Assembly: GCA_019247495.1 (NCBI GenBank)
Contig: JAFAOU010000203.1
Location: 1-35,813 of the forward strand
Reading direction: 5' to 3'
Length of the DNA stretch: 35,813 nt
Source of the DNA: Acidobacteriota bacterium
Lineage (GTDB): Bacteria; Acidobacteriota; Thermoanaerobaculia; Gp7-AA8
Part shown: piece by piece, positions 32,377 to 35,813 of the stretch
How positions within the stretch are numbered: position 1 is the first letter of the stretch
Layout: the number at the start of each line of letters is the position of its first letter
Translations under genes and position numbers: made by a program
The notes under the pieces: generated by a model
What the model was told of the DNA's origin: nothing
The model's input: only the letters and a program-made list of their open reading frames with translations
The model's database searches: none

Positions 32377-33436
32377 ACATCGGCATGTCCTCGACGGCCG
32401 AGAGCGTGACCGACAGCAGACCGACGATCCAGATCACCCGTCGATCCGAGGGGAGCCACGGACGCAGCGCGACGAGGAGCATCGGGATCACCGGGGCGAG
32501 ATACCGCGGATACTCCCCTTCGATCCACCAGGCGGGGAAGAAGAGAAAGGACGCGGCGTAGAGGCTGGCGAAGATCCACTCGACCGGCACCGTCCGCATC
32601 GATTCGCGCATCTCGCGCCGCCAGAACGCGGCGATGACCCCGGCGAGCGAGAACGTCATCCATACCAACGTCTTTGCAAGGTTTTTCGCGGTGAGCTGAT
32701 GCTCGCCGTGATGCTCTGCATATGTCATGAAGATGGTCACGAAAGGGATGAAGGTGCGATCGTGACCTAGCCCCATGCTCTGGTACCAGGTGAAGTTCCC
32801 GAACGACTGTCCGAACAGCAGATGGACGAGCCCGAGGTAAGCGCCGCCTGCGACGAGACTGACTGCGATTGCGAGCGCCAGGGCGCCAAAGCGGCGGCGG
32901 CGCAGAAGGACCACGCCCAGAGCAATGAGCGCGAAGATGCCCAGGGGGCGAACCACCGTGGCCAGCGCGCCGAAGATTGCGGCCAGCGTCCATCGATCCT
33001 TACGCGCTGCAACGAGACAGGCGAAGATCAACGCGACAAAAAGAGGCTCGGCGCCGCCGAGCAGCGAGCGCTGAATCCAATCCAGATTGATGACAGCGAA
33101 CCACGCCGCCGCCCAGGCACCCCACAATTCGCCGGCCAGATAGATCGCCACCAGCGACGCGATGATCGAGACGATCGGCAGCGCATTCATGTCCGAGGTG
33201 TGGAGCAGCGCAGCCACAGGAGCGGCGAGCAGCGGATACCCGAGGAAGTGCCGCGCGACCAACTCCGGCGCCGGCTGGCCGCGGAGGGCCGCGGATTCCC
33301 CGGCGTACGAGGGGTTGTCGCCGCAATGCAGCACGCGCGACGGATAACTGTCGAAGACCACGATCAGCAGCGCGAACCACGCGTACGAGACGAGCACGAT
33401 GGCGGCGAGATCGCGTCGGCTGAACTCTCTGCTCAC
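32345..33436 (-). CDS. GT-C-like multi-pass membrane glycosyltransferase (mannosyltransferase-like)
   Basis: The 363-residue protein has about 9-10 hydrophobic helices. After the first helix comes a loop with HCGDNPSYAGESAALRG, an acidic-residue loop placed as in GT-C enzymes such as PIG-V- and ArnT-like transferases. LGYPLLAAPVAALL, SLLGGAEPLFVALIF and RPLGIFALIALG follow. Near the C-terminus WWIEGEYPRYLAPVIPMLLVAL matches the closing motif common in that superfamily. GTG 33436 is chosen just before the first helix; a longer reading adds unrelated basic sequence. It should use a lipid-phosphate sugar on the periplasmic side, possibly made by the ArnC-like enzyme (inference). Confidence 0.8.
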   Translation of the reverse strand: MSREFSRRDLAAIVLVSYAWFALLIVVFDSYPSRVLHCGDNPSYAGESAALRGQPAPELVARHFLGYPLLAAPVAALLHTSDMNALPIVSIIASLVAIYLAGELWGAWAAAWFAVINLDWIQRSLLGGAEPLFVALIFACLVAARKDRWTLAAIFGALATVVRPLGIFALIALGVVLLRRRRFGALALAIAVSLVAGGAYLGLVHLLFGQSFGNFTWYQSMGLGHDRTFIPFVTIFMTYAEHHGEHQLTAKNLAKTLVWMTFSLAGVIAAFWRREMRESMRTVPVEWIFASLYAASFLFFPAWWIEGEYPRYLAPVIPMLLVALRPWLPSDRRVIWIVGLLSVTLSAVEDMPMFREALRALVH

Positions 33437-33461
33437 GCCGTCAGTGTCGCATACGCGCTGA

Positions 33462-33467
33462 TACCAT
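33462..33467 (+). promoter_or_regulatory. Candidate extended -10 promoter for the GT2/FkbM pair
   Basis: TGATACCAT (33459-33467) has the TGn extension and a TACCAT hexamer ending 9 nt before the ATG at 33477. The spacer CCCTCTCG next to the ATG is identical to the one before the wecA-like gene. Confidence 0.45.
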
Positions 33468-33476
33468 GCCCTCTCG

Positions 33477-34235
33477 ATGCTCGACCTCATCACGCCGCTG
33501 ATCCTGACGCGCGACGAGGAGGCGAACATCGGCCGGACGCTGGCGCAGTTGGCGTGGGCGCGCGAGGTCGTGATCGTGGACAGCATGAGCGCCGATGACA
33601 CGGTCACCATCGCCCGGCGCTTCGCGAACGTTCGCGTCATTCCTCGGGCGTTCGATTCGCACGACCGGCAATGGAGCTTCGGCGTCGAGCAGGTGAGGAC
33701 GCCGTGGGTCCTCACGCTTGATGCGGACTACTTCGTCCCCGAGGCGTTCGTGCGCGAGATGGCGTCGCTCGATCCGCCGCCGGACCTGGCAGGATACGAA
33801 GCGGCATTCGTCTACGCGATCAATGGACGGCCGCTCCGGTCGGCGCTTTATCCGCCGCGCGCCGTCCTGCTGCGGCGCGGCGCGTTCGAGATCTGGCAGG
33901 ACGGCCACACACAACGCGTCCGCGTTCACGGCCGGCTCGAGCGGCTACGCACGACCCTCATCCACGATGACCGCAAAGACCTCCGCCGCTTCATCGAACG
34001 GCAACGCAAGTACATGCGCCAGGAGGCGAAGAAAGTTCGCGCCGCATCGTGGCGCACACTTCCGATGCAGGGCCGCATTCGCAAGCTGCGCGTCGTCGCA
34101 CCGTTCGCGACGCTGTTCTACACGTTGATCGCAAAGCGCGCGCTTCTCGACGGGCGCGCCGGCTGGCGGTACGCGTTCGAACGCTTCCTGGCCGAGGGGA
34201 TGCTGTCGATCGAGTTGTTCCGGAGAAGCCGTTGA
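33477..34235 (+). CDS. Glycosyltransferase family 2, WaaE/KdtX-like
   Basis: A short 252-residue GT-A enzyme. LITPLILTRDEEANIGRTL, EVVIVDSMSADDTV and WVLTLDADYFVP (DAD metal site near 81-84) are followed by ALYPPRAVLLRRGAFEIW, DGHTQRVRVHG and LIHDDRKDLRRFIERQRKY. The last stretch, with HDD and KY, is characteristic of the WaaE/KdtX-type lipopolysaccharide-core glucosyltransferase branch of GT2. A role in adding a sugar near the inner core or a side branch is plausible. Its stop overlaps the downstream methyltransferase start (TTGA). Confidence 0.88.
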   Translation: MLDLITPLILTRDEEANIGRTLAQLAWAREVVIVDSMSADDTVTIARRFANVRVIPRAFDSHDRQWSFGVEQVRTPWVLTLDADYFVPEAFVREMASLDPPPDLAGYEAAFVYAINGRPLRSALYPPRAVLLRRGAFEIWQDGHTQRVRVHGRLERLRTTLIHDDRKDLRRFIERQRKYMRQEAKKVRAASWRTLPMQGRIRKLRVVAPFATLFYTLIAKRALLDGRAGWRYAFERFLAEGMLSIELFRRSR

Positions 34236-34960
34236 GGTCGCGCGTTCGCAGGCTCCTCGCGAATCTGGTCCGCATGCCGCTTCGGCTGATGCCTGCGGAG
34301 TCGGTCGTGCGGATTCGCTCGGGCGAGTTGCAAGGTTGGCGCTGGATCGCCGGTTCGAGCACGAACGGATGCTGGCTTGGGACGTACGAGCGGAACATGC
34401 AGCAGCTCTTTCGAGAACGCATCCGGCCGGGCGCGACGGTGTTCGACGTAGGCGCCAACGTAGGCTTTTTCACGCTTCTCGCGTCGAAGCTGGCCGGCGA
34501 TTCAGGACGGGTCTACGCATTCGAGCCGCTGCCGCGGAATCTCGATTTTCTCGATCGCCATCTACGGATCAACGAGATCGCGAACGTTCACGTGAAGGCG
34601 CTGGCGATTGCCGCGGCGAGCGGAGAAGCGCATTTCCGAATCGCGCAGCATGCGTCGATGGGAGGCCTGGCCGAGGGCGGCGATCTTCACGTGGTCACGG
34701 CATCGCTCGATGATCTGATCGCCAGCGGATACGTCACGCGCCCCGATTTCATCAAGATGGATATCGAAGGCGCCGAGAGCGATGCGCTTCGCGGCGCGAA
34801 AGAGTTGCTCGCCGGCAGAGCGCTGACGATCGCGCTGTCGACGCATGGGTGGCAGCAACACGAAGCCTGTTGGACGACGCTGACCGAAGCGGGATTCAAG
34901 CTCGAGCTTTTGAAGGACGGCGCCGACGACGGCGACTACCTCATCCTCGCCACGAAGTGA
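34232..34960 (+). CDS. FkbM-family SAM-dependent methyltransferase
   Basis: A protein of about 242 residues with VFDVGANVGFFTLLASKLAG near residues 70-89 as the SAM-binding motif, YAFEPLPRNLDFL as the second strand, and IKMDIEGAESDALRG near 173-187, the family hallmark. It is the second FkbM protein in the window and probably methylates a different sugar hydroxyl. TTG 34232 is given because it overlaps the GT2 stop by four bases as at other junctions. ATG 34274, 14 codons later, is the alternative. Its stop codon directly abuts the stop of the convergent carbamoyltransferase gene with no base between. Confidence 0.87.
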   Translation: MRSRVRRLLANLVRMPLRLMPAESVVRIRSGELQGWRWIAGSSTNGCWLGTYERNMQQLFRERIRPGATVFDVGANVGFFTLLASKLAGDSGRVYAFEPLPRNLDFLDRHLRINEIANVHVKALAIAAASGEAHFRIAQHASMGGLAEGGDLHVVTASLDDLIASGYVTRPDFIKMDIEGAESDALRGAKELLAGRALTIALSTHGWQQHEACWTTLTEAGFKLELLKDGADDGDYLILATK

Positions 34961-35813
34961 CTACTGCCGGCGAATCATCACGTCGCCCATCACCAGCAGA
35001 TCCATCTTCGTGCGCAGGAAACAGTCGAGCGCCTGCGCGGGAGTGTTGACCACCGGCTCGTTTTCGTTGAACGACGTGTTCAGCACGAGCGGGACTCCGG
35101 TGGCGTCGCGGAACGCTTCGATGAGGTGGTAGTAGCGGGCGTTCTGCTGTTCGTCGACCGATTGCAATCGCCCCGATCCATTCACGTGCGTCACCGCCGG
35201 GATTTGCGCGCGCTTCTCTTCGCGGATCTGATAGACCTGCAGCATGAACGGCACGTCGTAGTCGGTTTCGAACCACTCGCCGACCGCATCGCGCAGCACC
35301 GAGGGAGCGAACGGCCGGAAGGACTCCCGGCGCTTGATCTTCTGATTGAGGATGTTCTTCATGTCGGCGCGGCGCGGATCGCAGACGATCGACCGATTGC
35401 CGAGCGCGCGCGGCCCCCACTCCATCCGCCCCTGAAACCAGCCGACCACGTTGCCATCCGCGATCTGCGCCGCGGTACGGCGGCAAAGATCGCGCTCGTC
35501 CGTCACGCGCTCGATCGTGCAGTTCGCGGCATCGAGGTCGGCTCGGCGTGCGGCGATCGACTCATCGATGGCGACGTCGTCGTACTCCGGCCCCCAGTAT
35601 GCATGCGTCATCACGAACGACTTCGTGTTGCCGAGGATCTCGTTCCAGACCCAGTAGGCCGCGCCGATCGCACCGCCGGCGTCGCCCGCCGCGGCCTGAA
35701 TGTAGAGGTCCTTGTACGGCGAGCGGTCGAAGACGAGTCCGTTCGCGACGCTGTTGTACGCGCAGCCGCCGGCGAGGCAGAAGCGCGGATTTTTCGTCTT
35801 CTCGTACAGCGCG
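34961..35813 (-). CDS. Carbamoyltransferase, NodU/CmcH/TobZ family, C-terminal part
   Basis: This enzyme transfers a carbamoyl group from carbamoyl phosphate through a carbamoyl-adenylate intermediate onto a hydroxyl, here probably of a sugar. About 284 C-terminal residues are visible. They include GGCAYNSVANG near the right edge, AAGDAGGAIGAA, the strongly conserved GRMEWGPRALGNRSI, then KRRESFRPFAPSVL and LVLNTSFNENEPVV. The N-terminal Kae1-like half (full length is near 570-620 residues) lies outside the window. It is convergent with the FkbM gene. Carbamoylation fits the heavily decorated glycan implied by the other genes. Confidence 0.93.
   Translation of the reverse strand, partial: ALYEKTKNPRFCLAGGCAYNSVANGLVFDRSPYKDLYIQAAAGDAGGAIGAAYWVWNEILGNTKSFVMTHAYWGPEYDDVAIDESIAARRADLDAANCTIERVTDERDLCRRTAAQIADGNVVGWFQGRMEWGPRALGNRSIVCDPRRADMKNILNQKIKRRESFRPFAPSVLRDAVGEWFETDYDVPFMLQVYQIREEKRAQIPAVTHVNGSGRLQSVDEQQNARYYHLIEAFRDATGVPLVLNTSFNENEPVVNTPAQALDCFLRTKMDLLVMGDVMIRRQ

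Noticed and set aside
33437..33715. Upstream extension of the GT-C-like gene at 32345-33436
   Set aside because: It would overlap the divergent GT2 gene and its promoter and adds basic sequence with no match to membrane transferases.

Overview
The window is a GC-rich, densely packed stretch of a bacterial chromosome, almost entirely a surface-polysaccharide (O-antigen-like or capsule-like) biosynthesis locus. A Gram-negative host is suggested by a Wzm/Wzt ABC exporter, an O-antigen-ligase-like protein, a WecA-type initiating transferase and an ArnC-like lipid-carrier glycosyltransferase. GC content, gene style and promoter style fit Acidobacteriota or a similar environmental phylum. That placement is an impression, not a proof. 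I saw no tRNA, rRNA, CRISPR array or transposase, and no gene-free stretch longer than about 240 bases.

Left edge (1-1513): the N-terminal 424 codons of an ETF-ubiquinone oxidoreductase on the minus strand mark the housekeeping boundary. Between it and the locus lies a 152-bp palindromic REP/MITE-like element.

Plus-strand block 1514-7516: WecA-like GlcNAc-1-P transferase, AsnB-like amidotransferase, a GT4, then Wzm permease and Wzt ATPase with a C-terminal cargo-binding domain.

Minus-strand block 16609-7561: WecE-like sugar aminotransferase overlapping a large GT-C-like membrane protein; a GT2 and an FkbM methyltransferase; then a coupled three-gene set (RmlD-type reductase, CapE/FnlA-type 4,6-dehydratase, WecB/FnlC-type 2-epimerase) that should convert UDP-GlcNAc to a UDP-2-acetamido-2,6-dideoxy-L-hexose, followed by a GT2.

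Middle (16677-23427): an acyltransferase-3 gene, then a minus-strand group (HTTM-like membrane protein, ArnC-like GT2, a possible 29-codon ORF, a PurN-scaffold formyltransferase and a WbqC-like protein), a plus-strand SAM methyltransferase, and a minus-strand DTD-containing glycosyltransferase.

Plus-strand glycosyltransferase operon 23458-32376: seven glycosyltransferases, an O-antigen-ligase/polymerase-like protein, and a previously easy-to-miss 56-codon gene wedged between two glycosyltransferases. Most joints are ATGA, GTGA or TGATG overlaps.

Right edge: a minus-strand GT-C-like protein, a plus-strand GT2 with a second FkbM methyltransferase, and the C-terminal part of a NodU/CmcH-type carbamoyltransferase that runs off the window.

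Together the genes suggest a lipid-linked glycan started by WecA, containing at least one rare N-acetylated 6-deoxy-L-sugar and probably a 4-amino-4,6-dideoxy sugar. It may be decorated by formyl or acyl, O-methyl, carbamoyl and amide groups, and exported by Wzm/Wzt. The clearest cross-cutting signal is regulatory: nearly every operon head has a -10-like TANNNT hexamer only 6-13 nt before its start codon and no Shine-Dalgarno sequence, which suggests leaderless or near-leaderless transcripts.
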